A stretch of 64,000 bases of DNA from Larkinella knui (GTDB taxonomy: Bacteria > Bacteroidota > Bacteroidia > Cytophagales > Spirosomataceae). The notes below the pieces were generated by a model. It saw nothing but the letters and a program-made list of their open reading frames with translations. It ran no database searches and had not been told where the DNA came from. Location: assembly GCF_003858645.1 (NCBI RefSeq), contig NZ_RQJP01000006.1, positions 310,001 to 374,000 on the forward strand. Reading direction: 5' to 3'. Position numbers and translations under genes: made by a program. Shown one piece after another: positions 35,462 to 44,430 of this stretch (positions are counted from its first letter, which is position 1; every line of letters starts with the position of its first letter).

Positions 35462-35899
35462 ATGAAACGATTGAGTATATACCTCATGCTCCTGCTGGTG
35501 TCGGCAGGTTGCAGCAAGAAAAAAGTAGCCCCGCTGTCGGAACGGCTCCAACGAATCTGGACGGCAAATGTGGTTCGGGAAGGCGGCACGATGGTCTATA
35601 CGAAAGGCGGGGCGGCCAATATCCGTCCGGGCTATGTCGGCTTCGTTCTGGACCTCAGCAGCGCGGCTGGTGTGACGCTGAAAGACGTGGACGGAAGCAG
35701 CGTTACGGGTCAGTGGGAGGTTTCATCGGATGAGAAACGACTCATTCTGAAAGGATTGACGCCCCCGCCGAGTGGCACGAACGGCACCATCGAATTCACC
35801 ATCGGCACCCTGACCGAGAGTCAGCTGACTCTGGTACGCACCACCACCAGCCTTAAAACCGGTGGTTCTATCAACACCTATGAATTGACTTCGCCCTGA
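35462..35899 (+). CDS. Small lipoprotein of unknown function
   Basis: A 145-residue protein with a lipoprotein signal (MKRLSIYLMLLLVSAGC, Cys 17). The mature part looks like a single beta-sandwich (WTANVVREGGTMVYTKGG, LKDVDGSSVTGQWEVSSD, TIEFTIGTLTESQLTLVR), similar in style to lipocalin-like lipoproteins of Bacteroidota, but no family is certain. An ATG three codons earlier overlaps the ribosome-binding region. It begins 11 bases after the T9SS cargo gene and is probably co-transcribed with it, so it may assist that protein. Confidence 0.75.
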   Translation: MKRLSIYLMLLLVSAGCSKKKVAPLSERLQRIWTANVVREGGTMVYTKGGAANIRPGYVGFVLDLSSAAGVTLKDVDGSSVTGQWEVSSDEKRLILKGLTPPPSGTNGTIEFTIGTLTESQLTLVRTTTSLKTGGSINTYELTSP

Positions 35900-35961
35900 A
35901 AACGGGCAACTTCCTGAGGAGACACCGCTAAAAACCGGCTCCGGAGCGCGTGAAATAACGT

Positions 35962-36294
35962 TCAAAACACGACTTCAATCCCAAAATCATTAATTTGCAC
36001 CATCGACGGCGCCTGCTGGTTGCGCAGTTCGGTAGCAATACGCTGAATAATTTCGGTTCGGCGCAGGGTGGCGGTTTTGGCTCCGGCGCTGCGGCAGTAA
36101 GCGGGCCACTGCTCGTTGCCCGGTACAAAAACGTAAATCGAGGTCAGCATGCGTTCATACGAAAACCGCAGCGTCAGCATGGATTCGCGGTAGCTGATCC
36201 AACCGGATAAACCGGTGTGTTCCATTTCAACGGTGTAATTGGTCAATGGAGTGGCCATAGGGGTCCGGGTAGCCCAAGAGTTCATCACATTCAT
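35962..36294 (-). CDS. Hypothetical 110-residue protein
   Basis: No recognised family. The protein has no signal peptide and one long stretch of alternating residues (ISYRESMLTLRFSYERMLTS, IYVFVPGNEQWPAYC) that suggests a small beta sheet followed by a helix (RTEIIQRIATELRNQQ). The codon pattern resembles neighbouring genes, which supports it being real. The start could also be the internal ATG at 36258. It is divergent from the deacetylase gene with 35 bases between. Confidence 0.5.
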   Translation of the reverse strand: MNVMNSWATRTPMATPLTNYTVEMEHTGLSGWISYRESMLTLRFSYERMLTSIYVFVPGNEQWPAYCRSAGAKTATLRRTEIIQRIATELRNQQAPSMVQINDFGIEVVF

Positions 36295-36329
36295 GATACG
36301 GTGTTTTTTGAGAGTAATGGTGTCCCGCT

Positions 36330-37145
36330 ATGCTGATCGTTTGGTTGTGTTTACTGTATTGGCCTATCGCTCCTGGGATCGATAATTGGGTAAAAGATGC
36401 AATCCAGCCTGCTGGCGTTGCACGGAATGTTGCAAACTCTGAAAAATATATTTCGCAGCGGGGCGCCATCGTTCGCGGTGATACGACGGTCCGACAGCTG
36501 GCTATCGTTTTTACCGGTGACGAATACGCCGATGGCGGTGAACAAATCCGGAAAACGCTCCGGCAAAACCGGGTTCCGGCTTCGTTCTTTCTGACCGGGC
36601 GGTTTTACCGCAACCCGGCTTTTCAAACGCTGATCCGCACCCTGAAAAAGGAGGGTTATTACCTCGGTGCTCACTCTAACGAACATCTGTTGTATTGCGA
36701 CTGGACCAACCGGGACAGCCTGCTGATCGATGAAACCCGGTTTCGTACCGATCTCAACCAGAATTATGCCGCGATGCAGCAATACCGTATTCGGAAACAG
36801 GAAGCCCGGTATTTCCTGCCGCCCTTCGAATGGTATAACGACACGATTGCCGCCTGGACCAGAAAAATGGGTCTGCAACTCATCAATTATACGCCCGGTA
36901 CCCTCAGCCACGCCGATTACACGACCCCCGATCTGAAAAACTACCGCAGCAGCCGCGTCATTCTGCAATCCATTTATGACTATGAACAACGACAGCCGGC
37001 GGGACTGAACGGTTTTATTTTGCTGGTTCACATCGGTACGCATCCCGCCCGAACCGATAAACTCTATACGCACCTGGACGAACTGCTGCGTTACTTACAG
37101 CGGAAAAAATACCGGCTCGTTCCGATTAATCAATTAGTGGGATAA
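36330..37145 (+). CDS. Polysaccharide deacetylase (NodB-type CE4) protein
   Basis: A 271-residue protein with an N-terminal hydrophobic anchor (MLIVWLCLLYWPIAPGI). NodB motifs are present in altered form: motif 1 is IVFTGDEYADG instead of the usual TFDDG, motif 2 is GAHSNEHLLYC (the His-x3-His metal ligands), motif 3 YFLPPFEWYN, and the late His motif is ILLVHIGTHP. The altered first motif keeps one Asp. CE4 enzymes remove acetyl groups from chitin, peptidoglycan or exopolysaccharide; the substrate is unknown and the changed motif 1 makes activity less certain than usual. Confidence 0.78.
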   Translation: MLIVWLCLLYWPIAPGIDNWVKDAIQPAGVARNVANSEKYISQRGAIVRGDTTVRQLAIVFTGDEYADGGEQIRKTLRQNRVPASFFLTGRFYRNPAFQTLIRTLKKEGYYLGAHSNEHLLYCDWTNRDSLLIDETRFRTDLNQNYAAMQQYRIRKQEARYFLPPFEWYNDTIAAWTRKMGLQLINYTPGTLSHADYTTPDLKNYRSSRVILQSIYDYEQRQPAGLNGFILLVHIGTHPARTDKLYTHLDELLRYLQRKKYRLVPINQLVG

Positions 37146-37391
37146 ACGGTATATAATTCTTTCCTATTTATCCGTTCTGCTCTTAATTCAGTGCAACATC
37201 TCGTTGGCTGTCATTGTCTTTCCGTCATTTCCAATAAGTATTCTTCCGTCTACAAAGCCGGTATTTTACCTATAAAAATATTTTTTTAACTATACATGTA
37301 GTTGCAACTATTAAAATTTGTTAACTTTCAGCAACGAATGATAATTCTTTCCAACTTGCTGGTCCTATTCGTCAACTGATTCCTATTCCCC

Positions 37392-40214
37392 ATGAAAAAA
37401 CTTCTCCTGCTGCTGTTGCTGACGGTATGCTATCATGTAACTTTTGCCCAACAGTCGGGCCGTATCGCCATCCGGGGCTCCATCATCGATACATCCAAAG
37501 CCATTCTGCCCGGCGCAACGGTGATGCTTCTGACACCAAAAGACTCCGCACTGGTCAATTACGGACGAACCAACGATAAAGGGATTTTTGAATTCCGCAA
37601 CGTAAAACGCGCGCCCTACATTCTGAAAGTATCGTATGTCGGTTTTCTGCCTTTACAGGTTGAGGTCAATCCCGACAACGGTGAGGTGGTTGACCTGGGG
37701 ACCCTGGCAATCAAGCCCATTCAGAAGGAACTGTTGGAAATTGTTGTAAAAACCGCCCGCGCTCCGCTCAGCATTCGGGGTGACACGATTGAGTACAATG
37801 CCGCTTCGTTCAAAGTGCCACCCGGATCGACCGTTGAGGAATTATTACGAAAACTACCGGGGATGCAGGTCGATCAGGACGGCAATATTAAGGCACAAGG
37901 CGAAAACGTCACCAAAATGACCGTGGATGGCAAAACCTTTTTTGGTTCGGATCCCAAGCTAGCCACCAAAAACCTGCCCGCCGAAGCCATATCGAAGGTG
38001 CAGGTTTTCAACGACAAAACAGAAGCATCTAAAACAACCGGTATTGACGATGGGAAACGCGAAAAAACCGTCAATCTGGAGCTGAAAGAAAGCCACCGCA
38101 AAGGCGGTTTTGGCAAAGTAACAGCCGGTATTGGTACGAAAGATCGCTATCAGCTACGCGGAAATTACAATCGTTTCAATACGAAAGAGCAAATGTCGGT
38201 TATCGGTTTTGCCAATAATATCAACCAGACCGGCTTATCGTTCGACGATTATCAGGATTTTCGGGGTAGTCAGTCGTTCAACTGGAATGACCAGGGTGAT
38301 TTTGGATTCAATGGTGGAGGGTATATCGTTTTTGGCGACGACAACGGCATTGGCGTTCCGATTTCGGGCGGCAGCAGCAACCGGGGCTTTTCCAAAAATT
38401 ATGCCGGCGGGGGCAACTATAACTACGATACGAAGAACACCAAGCTGAGTTCCAATTACTTCTTTAACCAAACCGGCCAGACCTTCGACACGGATCTGAC
38501 CAAACAAACCTCGCTACTGAACGGGGCCTTCCGGACCGAGGAAAAAAGTTTCCGCAACACGCTGGGCAACAACCACCGGGCCAGTGCACGGTTTGAACAA
38601 AATCTCGATTCGCTCAATACGCTGGTTGTTGTGGGCAATTTCAGAGCCAACAACGGAAACGAACGCCTTGGCAGCACTCAGAATTTTTTTCAGGAGGACG
38701 GAAAAGGGCCACCGTCGAGCCAAACGACCCTCAACAATCAAAATAAATATACCGGAATCCAGCTGGCCACGACGGCTATTTACCGCCATAAGTTCCACAA
38801 GAAAGGCCGGAATTTTGCCGCCAGTTTATCGTACAACATCAACGATACCGACGGTTCGGGCAACCAGCAGTCTAACAGCCGCTATTTTACCGATACAACC
38901 GCCGGGGGCACGTCACAAATTCGTCTCAATCAGGATAATGTCACCAACAGCCTCCGGACTGAATTGAAATCCAGTTTGGATTACATCGAGCCGCTGTCAA
39001 AAACGATGTCGTGGGAGACGTTCTATAACTTCAGTCTGCGAACCGATAAAGTAGACCGCGACGTTTTTGATCGTACCGATCAGGGCATGGTTCGAAACGT
39101 GAGTTTAAGCCGGTATTACACCAACGATTTTACTTATAACCGGATTGGCACGAGCGTACGGTATAATAACAAGGGACTTACGTTGTCGGGCGGATTAGCG
39201 GGCATGTGGTTTCATCAGGCCGGAAAGTTTGCCGCAGACCAGACCGGTTCCCCGTTTACCTCGGTGGGCCGCAACTTTTTCTCATTTGTTCCGAACGCAA
39301 CGGCATACTACAACATGAAAAACAAGCGCGTCAATCTGAACTACAACGTTGACGTTCGGCAGCCTTCCACCAGTGATCTTCAACCGGTTATCGACAACAG
39401 CAATCCGCGCTTCATTCGGGAAGGGAACCCGGATCTGCTGCCTCAGCTTACCCACCGGCTTAGTGGCGGCTTTGGCGTGTTCGATCCAGGTAGTTTCGTA
39501 AACGTTTATTTCAACCTTAATTACGGCTACAACATCAATCAAATCGTTTATAATCAAACCATTAATTCGTTGCTTGTAACCACCACCCGTCCGGTTAATA
39601 TCGACGGAGGGACCAACGTTGGCTCTTACTTTAATTTTGGGTTTCCCCTGAAAAAAACCAAAGCCACGTTGAACATGTACACATCGATCAATCTCGGCAA
39701 GAATCCGACCTTTATCAATAATGTTCCGAACAATACCACCAACAACAACTACAATGCGGGGGTAAGCCTTGATTTGACGCCTAGCGAAAAATTTACGCTG
39801 TATCCTAATTTTAACTGGAACTTCACCGATACGCGGTATTCGGTCAATACCGCCCAAAACCTGAAGATTTACAATTACCGGTATGGCGCCGACATGAACA
39901 TTCAGATGCCCGCCGGTATTTTTTTCAATGCGCGGATGAATTACCAGATTTACAAAAATCCCCGGTTTGGCTTTACGCAGCAACTACCGATATTGAATCT
40001 CTCCTTTTATAAACTTTTCCTGAAAGACAAGAAGGCTGAAGTGCGGGTGACGGCTTACGATATTTTCAACAAAAACCAGGGCATTACGCAATCGTCGTAT
40101 CAGAATATTGTTCAAACCGAGCAGGTTCAGACGCTGGCGCAGTATTTTATGCTCTCGTTTTCGTACAATGTACGCGGGCTGAAATCGCAAATGCGCCGGA
40201 ATAATGGATTTTAA
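37392..40214 (+). CDS. TonB-dependent receptor-like outer-membrane beta-barrel protein
   Basis: A 940-residue outer-membrane protein. Signal peptide (MKKLLLLLLLTVCYHVTFA), a carboxypeptidase-regulatory-like beta-sandwich (about residues 25-105; IIDTSKAILPGATVMLL), a plug domain (about 115-215; LRKLPGMQVDQDGNIKAQG, then VTKMTVDGKTFFGSDP), and a large barrel of the OMP_b-brl_3 type running to the C-terminus (final YNVRGLKSQMRRNNGF). There is no SusD partner, so it is not a SusC-type nutrient receptor; the next gene encodes a GLPGLI protein, the usual partner of this barrel family. Function probably transport or export of a peptide or metal. Confidence 0.85.
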   Translation: MKKLLLLLLLTVCYHVTFAQQSGRIAIRGSIIDTSKAILPGATVMLLTPKDSALVNYGRTNDKGIFEFRNVKRAPYILKVSYVGFLPLQVEVNPDNGEVVDLGTLAIKPIQKELLEIVVKTARAPLSIRGDTIEYNAASFKVPPGSTVEELLRKLPGMQVDQDGNIKAQGENVTKMTVDGKTFFGSDPKLATKNLPAEAISKVQVFNDKTEASKTTGIDDGKREKTVNLELKESHRKGGFGKVTAGIGTKDRYQLRGNYNRFNTKEQMSVIGFANNINQTGLSFDDYQDFRGSQSFNWNDQGDFGFNGGGYIVFGDDNGIGVPISGGSSNRGFSKNYAGGGNYNYDTKNTKLSSNYFFNQTGQTFDTDLTKQTSLLNGAFRTEEKSFRNTLGNNHRASARFEQNLDSLNTLVVVGNFRANNGNERLGSTQNFFQEDGKGPPSSQTTLNNQNKYTGIQLATTAIYRHKFHKKGRNFAASLSYNINDTDGSGNQQSNSRYFTDTTAGGTSQIRLNQDNVTNSLRTELKSSLDYIEPLSKTMSWETFYNFSLRTDKVDRDVFDRTDQGMVRNVSLSRYYTNDFTYNRIGTSVRYNNKGLTLSGGLAGMWFHQAGKFAADQTGSPFTSVGRNFFSFVPNATAYYNMKNKRVNLNYNVDVRQPSTSDLQPVIDNSNPRFIREGNPDLLPQLTHRLSGGFGVFDPGSFVNVYFNLNYGYNINQIVYNQTINSLLVTTTRPVNIDGGTNVGSYFNFGFPLKKTKATLNMYTSINLGKNPTFINNVPNNTTNNNYNAGVSLDLTPSEKFTLYPNFNWNFTDTRYSVNTAQNLKIYNYRYGADMNIQMPAGIFFNARMNYQIYKNPRFGFTQQLPILNLSFYKLFLKDKKAEVRVTAYDIFNKNQGITQSSYQNIVQTEQVQTLAQYFMLSFSYNVRGLKSQMRRNNGF

Positions 40215-40238
40215 TACGTCAAAAACGCCTTAGCAAGA

Positions 40239-40985
40239 ATGAAAAAGCTTTTAATCTTTTTTTTCATCATTACCGGTTTACGGGCAACAGCCCAGCAGAC
40301 TGAAGGAGTAGTTACCTATCAACGCAATCAGGACTGGCTCAAAATTTTGTCGCAGCTTTCCTATCTTACCCTGGATCAAAAGGAGCGGATGAAGTCGACG
40401 TACAAGAATTATGAAGGTTTTAAAACACCCATGAAGCTCTATTTCAATGCTGATCAGAGTCTCTATGCGAATGAGGATGAGTATTGGAAAAGTGAAGATG
40501 GCCGGTGGTCTCAGCGCCTGGAGGACTACATCATTCGTCGGGATTTCAAAAAGGAAACCAAGTCGGAAATCATTGAAATGATTGGGAAGACGTATATTAT
40601 TGAAGATTCCCTGCAAACACCTCAGTGGAAGGTTCTAAACCAGTTGAAAGACATTGCCGGTCATATCTGCATGAAAGCCGAAACAACCGATCCTATTAAA
40701 CAGCAGAAGATCGTTGCCTGGTTTGCCCAGGATATTCCCGTATCAGCCGGGCCGGAGCAGTACTTTGGCTTGCCGGGCCTCATTCTGGAATTAGATATTA
40801 ATGACGGCTCTGTACTGGTGACAGCCACCCGGGTAGAAATGAAAGATGTGTCGAAAGAACTGGCCACGACCAAAAAAACCAAAGGCAAGAAAATTAAAAC
40901 CGCTGATTACGATAAACTGATTAAAGACCATATCCAAACCAGCATCAAATCCCAGGAAAATCCGTACTGGACGATGCGGTATTAA
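40239..40985 (+). CDS. GLPGLI family secreted protein
   Basis: A 248-residue protein with a signal peptide (MKKLLIFFFIITGLRATAQ) and the family-defining motif YFGLPGLILELDINDG at about residue 170. A mid-region YIIEDSLQTPQWKVLNQLK matches the family pattern too, and the tail is Lys-rich. GLPGLI proteins are found only in Bacteroidota, almost always behind a large outer-membrane barrel as here (24-base gap, same operon). Their role is unknown; links to metal or peptide handling have been suggested. Confidence 0.9.
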   Translation: MKKLLIFFFIITGLRATAQQTEGVVTYQRNQDWLKILSQLSYLTLDQKERMKSTYKNYEGFKTPMKLYFNADQSLYANEDEYWKSEDGRWSQRLEDYIIRRDFKKETKSEIIEMIGKTYIIEDSLQTPQWKVLNQLKDIAGHICMKAETTDPIKQQKIVAWFAQDIPVSAGPEQYFGLPGLILELDINDGSVLVTATRVEMKDVSKELATTKKTKGKKIKTADYDKLIKDHIQTSIKSQENPYWTMRY

Positions 40986-40989
40986 ATTT

Positions 40990-41054
40990 AATGATGGATT
41001 ATGAATGATGAATGCGTCACCCCATTCATCGTTCATCATTTATAATCCATCATT
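40990..41054. repeat. Intergenic hairpin repeat, copy 1
   Basis: Imperfect inverted repeat: a 22-bp stem with one wobble pair (left AATGATGGATTAT, right arm ending ATAATCCATCATT) around a loop with GCGTCA. Its right arm (41021-41054) matches the right arm of copy 2 (49374-49407) at 31 of 34 positions. It lies between the convergent GLPGLI and GMC genes. Confidence 0.75.
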
Positions 41055-41057
41055 CCC

Positions 41058-42770
41058 TTACAGGTTTCCCTTCTTCAATTCCGCAGCTGCATAATTGGCC
41101 GCCCGGGCGGTCAATGCCATGAAGGTGATCGACGGGTTCTGGTTGCCGACGGACGTCATACAGGCACCGTCGGTGACAAAAACGTTCCTGACGTTGTGAA
41201 ACTGATTCCACTTGTTCAATAGCGACGTTTTGGGGTCTTTCCCCATCCGAACACCGCCCATTTCGTGAATATCCAGGCCGGGATTGCGGTTGTCGTCGTA
41301 GGGTGCGATGCTCTTGCACCCCGACTTTTCGAGCATTTCGGCACCCTGCGTCAGAAAGTCTTTCAGGATCTTCACATCGTTATCGTCGTAACCGACGGAG
41401 GTGATCAGTTGCGGAATACCCCACGGATCTTTCTGATCCGGGCTGAGTCGGACGTGGTTTTCGTATTTCGGCAACGTTTCGGCCTGCATCATCATGTAGA
41501 CGCTCCAGTCGCCCGGCGTCAGCAGACTTTCTTTGAATTCGGCCCCAAAACCTTCCTGCCCGTTGCCGCGGCCCCACGTAGCCCGGCTGGCACTGAAGGC
41601 CACCATGTAGCCCCGTTGGAAGTCGGTTTCCTGTTTTTTTACGTTTCGGAACGAAGGCATAAAGGCCGTGGTCGGGCGACGGCCGTAAAAATACTGATCC
41701 TTATAGCCCTCGAACGAAGCCGTCAGACTGCCCCGGTAATTATGGAACGCCACGTAGCGACCCAAGAGCCCGTTGTCGTTGCCCAGCCCGTTCGGAAAGC
41801 GTTTTGAGGTGGAATTCAGCAACACCAGATTGGAGTTCAGCGCGGCCGCATTCACAAAAATGATTTTGGCAAAAAACTCCGTCATTTGCTTCGTGCTGGC
41901 GTCGATGACCCGCACGCCCGTGGCCTTGCCTTTTTGCTCATCGTAAATAATGGAATGAACAACCGAGTCGGGCCGGATCGTTAAATTCCCGGTTTTGGCT
42001 GCCCACGGCAACGTGGCCGAATTGGAACTGAAATAACCGCCGAACGGGCAGCCCCGGTAGCACAGGTGCCGGGCCTGACACTGGCCGCGGCCCTGTTGCA
42101 GATGAATGGGTTGCGGTTTGGTCAAATGGGCGCAGCGGCCAATAATCACATGCCGGTCGGCGTAATTGGTTTTAACGGCCGTCTGGATGTGTTTCTCAAC
42201 GCAGTTCAGTTCAAAAGGTGGCAGGAACTCGCCGTCGGGCAAACTGTCGATGCCGTCTTTATTACCGCTGATACCGACAAATTTTTCGACCCGGCTATAC
42301 CAGGGTGCCAGGTCGGCGTAGCGAATGGGCCAATCCACGGCGAACCCATCGCGGGCCGGAGCGTCAAATTCGTAGTCGCTCCACCGCTGCGTTTGCCGCG
42401 CCCAGATCAGCGACTTGCCACCCACCTGGTAGCCCCGAATCCAGTCGAACGGTTTTTCCTGAATGTAGGGATGCTCGGCGTCTTTGACGAAATACTGCTG
42501 TGTGGCCTCGTCCAGCGCATAGCATTTGGTGGCTACGGGATTGGCTACTTCAAAGGTGTCGGGCATCCGGTTGCGGTGGGGTAAATCCCAGGGATTGGCC
42601 ATCGCGGTCGGATAATCCGTGATGTGTTTCACCATACGACCCCGTTCCAGAACCAGCGTTTTGAGCCCCTTTTCACACAATTCTTTGGCCGCCCAGCCTC
42701 CGCTGATTCCCGAACCGATGACGATGGCATCGTAGCTCATTTGTTCTTTGGCCTTTCCGTTGAAATGCAT
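41058..42770 (-). CDS. GMC family FAD-dependent oxidoreductase
   Basis: A 570-residue glucose-methanol-choline oxidoreductase. The FAD Rossmann motif is YDAIVIGSGISGGWAAKEL near the N-terminus; YQVGGKSLIWARQ carries the second FAD contact; LDIHEMGGVRMGKD and TSVGNQNPSITFMAL hold the conserved C-terminal His/Asn catalytic region. Homologues in Bacteroidota start with the same NGKAKEQ sequence, so ATG 42770 is used. No Tat or Sec signal is visible, and the small cysteine-rich partner subunit often found with these enzymes is absent nearby. Substrate probably a sugar or polyol. Confidence 0.9.
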   Translation of the reverse strand: MHFNGKAKEQMSYDAIVIGSGISGGWAAKELCEKGLKTLVLERGRMVKHITDYPTAMANPWDLPHRNRMPDTFEVANPVATKCYALDEATQQYFVKDAEHPYIQEKPFDWIRGYQVGGKSLIWARQTQRWSDYEFDAPARDGFAVDWPIRYADLAPWYSRVEKFVGISGNKDGIDSLPDGEFLPPFELNCVEKHIQTAVKTNYADRHVIIGRCAHLTKPQPIHLQQGRGQCQARHLCYRGCPFGGYFSSNSATLPWAAKTGNLTIRPDSVVHSIIYDEQKGKATGVRVIDASTKQMTEFFAKIIFVNAAALNSNLVLLNSTSKRFPNGLGNDNGLLGRYVAFHNYRGSLTASFEGYKDQYFYGRRPTTAFMPSFRNVKKQETDFQRGYMVAFSASRATWGRGNGQEGFGAEFKESLLTPGDWSVYMMMQAETLPKYENHVRLSPDQKDPWGIPQLITSVGYDDNDVKILKDFLTQGAEMLEKSGCKSIAPYDDNRNPGLDIHEMGGVRMGKDPKTSLLNKWNQFHNVRNVFVTDGACMTSVGNQNPSITFMALTARAANYAAAELKKGNL

Positions 42771-42901
42771 TGAGTAGACGGGATTAGATCGAATCACAAG
42801 TTACAGAAATTGGTGAAATCTGCCGCTGAATCCGCCAATAAAGACAACGCCCAGCAAGACTTAACACACGTTTTTACGTCTAACGATCTAAAACTTCAGC
42901 G

Positions 42902-43498
42902 ATGTCAGTGAGCCCTATTCCTCTGCTACCCGATCGGTATTACCATATCTACAACCACGGGAACGGATCCGATTTATTGTTCCGCGAACCAGCTAACTAC
43001 GCGTATTTCCTGAAAAAATATGCTCAATACTGTGCACCAGTAGCCGACACGTTTGCCTATTGTCTGATGGCCAATCATTTTCACTTTTTTGTCCGTATAA
43101 AACCGGATGCAGAATTAGCAATTCATTTTGAAATTTCTGACAAACTACGACCTGTGGAATGGCAGGCTCAATTAGCCAGACAACTCAGCCAAAAATTTTC
43201 AAATTTCTTTAATGCCTACGCTAAAGCTTATAATAACCACTTTGGACACAAAGGGGCCTTGTTTCTAAATCCTTTCAAACGAAAAGAAGTCATTGATGAG
43301 CGGTATTACAATCAACTCATTTATTACATTCATCACAATCCGGTCAAGCACGGCTTTTCCAGCGAGATTTCCAGGTGGCCGTATTCGTCTTTTCAATCAC
43401 TGCTTTCCGACAAATCAACGCTATTGTGCCGCGATGACGTGTTGAACTGGTTTGGTGGCCGAGACGCTTTTATTGCTTTTCACGCCAATACGGATTAA
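42902..43498 (+). CDS. REP-associated tyrosine transposase (RAYT, Y1/HUH family)
   Basis: A 198-residue Y1 transposase-like protein. The HUH metal motif is in CLMANHFHFFVRIKP (His at about 58 and 60); the N-terminal YYHIYNHGNG and the catalytic-Tyr region FFNAYAKAYNNHFGHKGALF followed by FKRKEV are typical of the RAYT branch. RAYTs are usually single-copy domesticated relatives of IS200/IS605 transposases that act on REP hairpins. A perfect 35-bp palindrome begins four bases after its stop codon. The gene and its flanks are more AT-rich than the neighbouring oxidoreductase gene. Confidence 0.9.
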   Translation: MSVSPIPLLPDRYYHIYNHGNGSDLLFREPANYAYFLKKYAQYCAPVADTFAYCLMANHFHFFVRIKPDAELAIHFEISDKLRPVEWQAQLARQLSQKFSNFFNAYAKAYNNHFGHKGALFLNPFKRKEVIDERYYNQLIYYIHHNPVKHGFSSEISRWPYSSFQSLLSDKSTLLCRDDVLNWFGGRDAFIAFHANTD

Positions 43499-43502
43499 AA
43501 CC

Positions 43503-43583
43503 AAGCCCCTCGATACAGTGCTCTATACACCTGACAGGTTTTGGAAATCTGTCAGGTGTATAGAGCACTGTATCGAGGGGCTT
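43503..43583. repeat. Long perfect palindrome (REP-like hairpin) after the RAYT gene
   Basis: Two 35-base arms, identical in reverse complement, flank an 11-base spacer (43538-43548) whose ends can pair three or four bases further. The inner part contains CCTGACAGG and CTGTCAGG, a core I have met repeatedly in Bacteroidota intergenic repeats. The element fills the gap between the RAYT stop (43498) and the convergent S24 regulator (ends 43599), so it may also stop transcription both ways. Confidence 0.85.
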
Positions 43584-43598
43584 CACTTTTTCTCCACG

Positions 43599-44315
43599 CT
43601 ACTCCACCGGCGAGTCGATCACCCGCACGATTTTCCAGATTCCCCGAATGTCTTTCAGCGGAACCGTAACGCTGCCGCCGTTGGGGTTATCGGAATGAAG
43701 CGTTAGCCGTTGCTTGGTCAGTAACTCATTGTCTTTGATGCGTTTTACTACGAAAAAATCGCGGTAAATGACGGCAAAAATACCGCCCGATTGATACTCC
43801 CAATTATTCGGATCTACCAGAATTGCCAATACTTTCGCTCCATTGGCCAGTTGCGGGGTCATGCTGTTTCCGGAAATTTCGATAATTACCGGATTTTTAT
43901 GATTCCCGATCATGTGCACCGGAACGCGGTACGTTTCCATTTGCGCCATGCTGATTCCTTCCGTATAGGTCTCAATAAAACTGGCGTAGAAACGCGTCGG
44001 TACGAATGGAAGGTCGGTATACCGCACTTCCAGTTCGATAATCTTGCCATTCTGCTCCGGCTCGTCGATTACGGGTTTTTGGCCCCGCAACAGAAAGTCG
44101 GCCCGTACCTGCGGATATTGCTCGAGCAGCCGCATGATGGTATCATACGACGGTTTAGCCCGCCCGTTCAGGATGTTGTAAAATTTAGATGAGTTCTCAC
44201 CCAGGTCTTTGGCAGCCTGGTAGATACTAATTTCCAGCGCGTCAAATACCTGCCGCAGCCGCTCCTGAATCGGCTCTAAACCCTCTTCAAAAGATTTTCC
44301 GGGTTCGTTAAACAT
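43599..44315 (-). CDS. S24/LexA-like transcriptional repressor (HTH plus peptidase-fold domain)
   Basis: A 238-residue regulator. An N-terminal HTH of the Xre/CI type (about residues 15-75; SIYQAAKDLGENSSKFYNIL, then AKPSYDTIMRLLEQYP) is joined to an S24 peptidase-like domain (about 120-235). The Ser-Lys dyad of LexA/UmuD is present: Ser in IISGNSMTPQ form (EISGNSMTP) and Lys in FFVVKRIKDNE. No clear Ala-Gly or Cys-Gly cleavage site precedes it, so self-cleavage is uncertain. It is divergent from a Y-family DNA polymerase gene, as in SOS-type repressor/polymerase pairs. The frame is open 23 codons further upstream through AT-rich, non-coding-looking sequence. Confidence 0.85.
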   Translation of the reverse strand: MFNEPGKSFEEGLEPIQERLRQVFDALEISIYQAAKDLGENSSKFYNILNGRAKPSYDTIMRLLEQYPQVRADFLLRGQKPVIDEPEQNGKIIELEVRYTDLPFVPTRFYASFIETYTEGISMAQMETYRVPVHMIGNHKNPVIIEISGNSMTPQLANGAKVLAILVDPNNWEYQSGGIFAVIYRDFFVVKRIKDNELLTKQRLTLHSDNPNGGSVTVPLKDIRGIWKIVRVIDSPVE

Positions 44316-44333
44316 AATATAGTTATTGACTTT

Positions 44334-44351
44334 TATAATATAAGTATTATA
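44334..44351. promoter_or_regulatory. Candidate operator of the S24 repressor
   Basis: TATAATA-TAAG-TATTATA, an 18-base AT-rich dyad 20 bases from the repressor start. A related ten-base perfect palindrome, ATAATATTAT, occurs at 44405-44414 just before the polymerase gene. Both fit damage-type control of the divergent pair. Confidence 0.5.
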
Positions 44352-44404
44352 TATTGTGATCAAATTTACTAAAAAAAACAACAAAGCCGATGAAAACTAC
44401 CAGA

Positions 44405-44414
44405 ATAATATTAT
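44405..44414. promoter_or_regulatory. Second AT-rich palindrome before the Y-family polymerase gene
   Basis: ATAATATTAT, perfectly palindromic, 16 bases before the polymerase ATG. It shares the ATAATA half-site with the dyad at 44334-44351. Confidence 0.4.
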
Positions 44415-44430
44415 ATGATAGCTAAAAACC

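Noticed and set aside
36330-41054. Polysaccharide utilisation locus (SusC/SusD) around the beta-barrel receptor
   Set aside because: The barrel is of the OMP_b-brl_3 type, no SusD gene is present and the partner is a GLPGLI protein.
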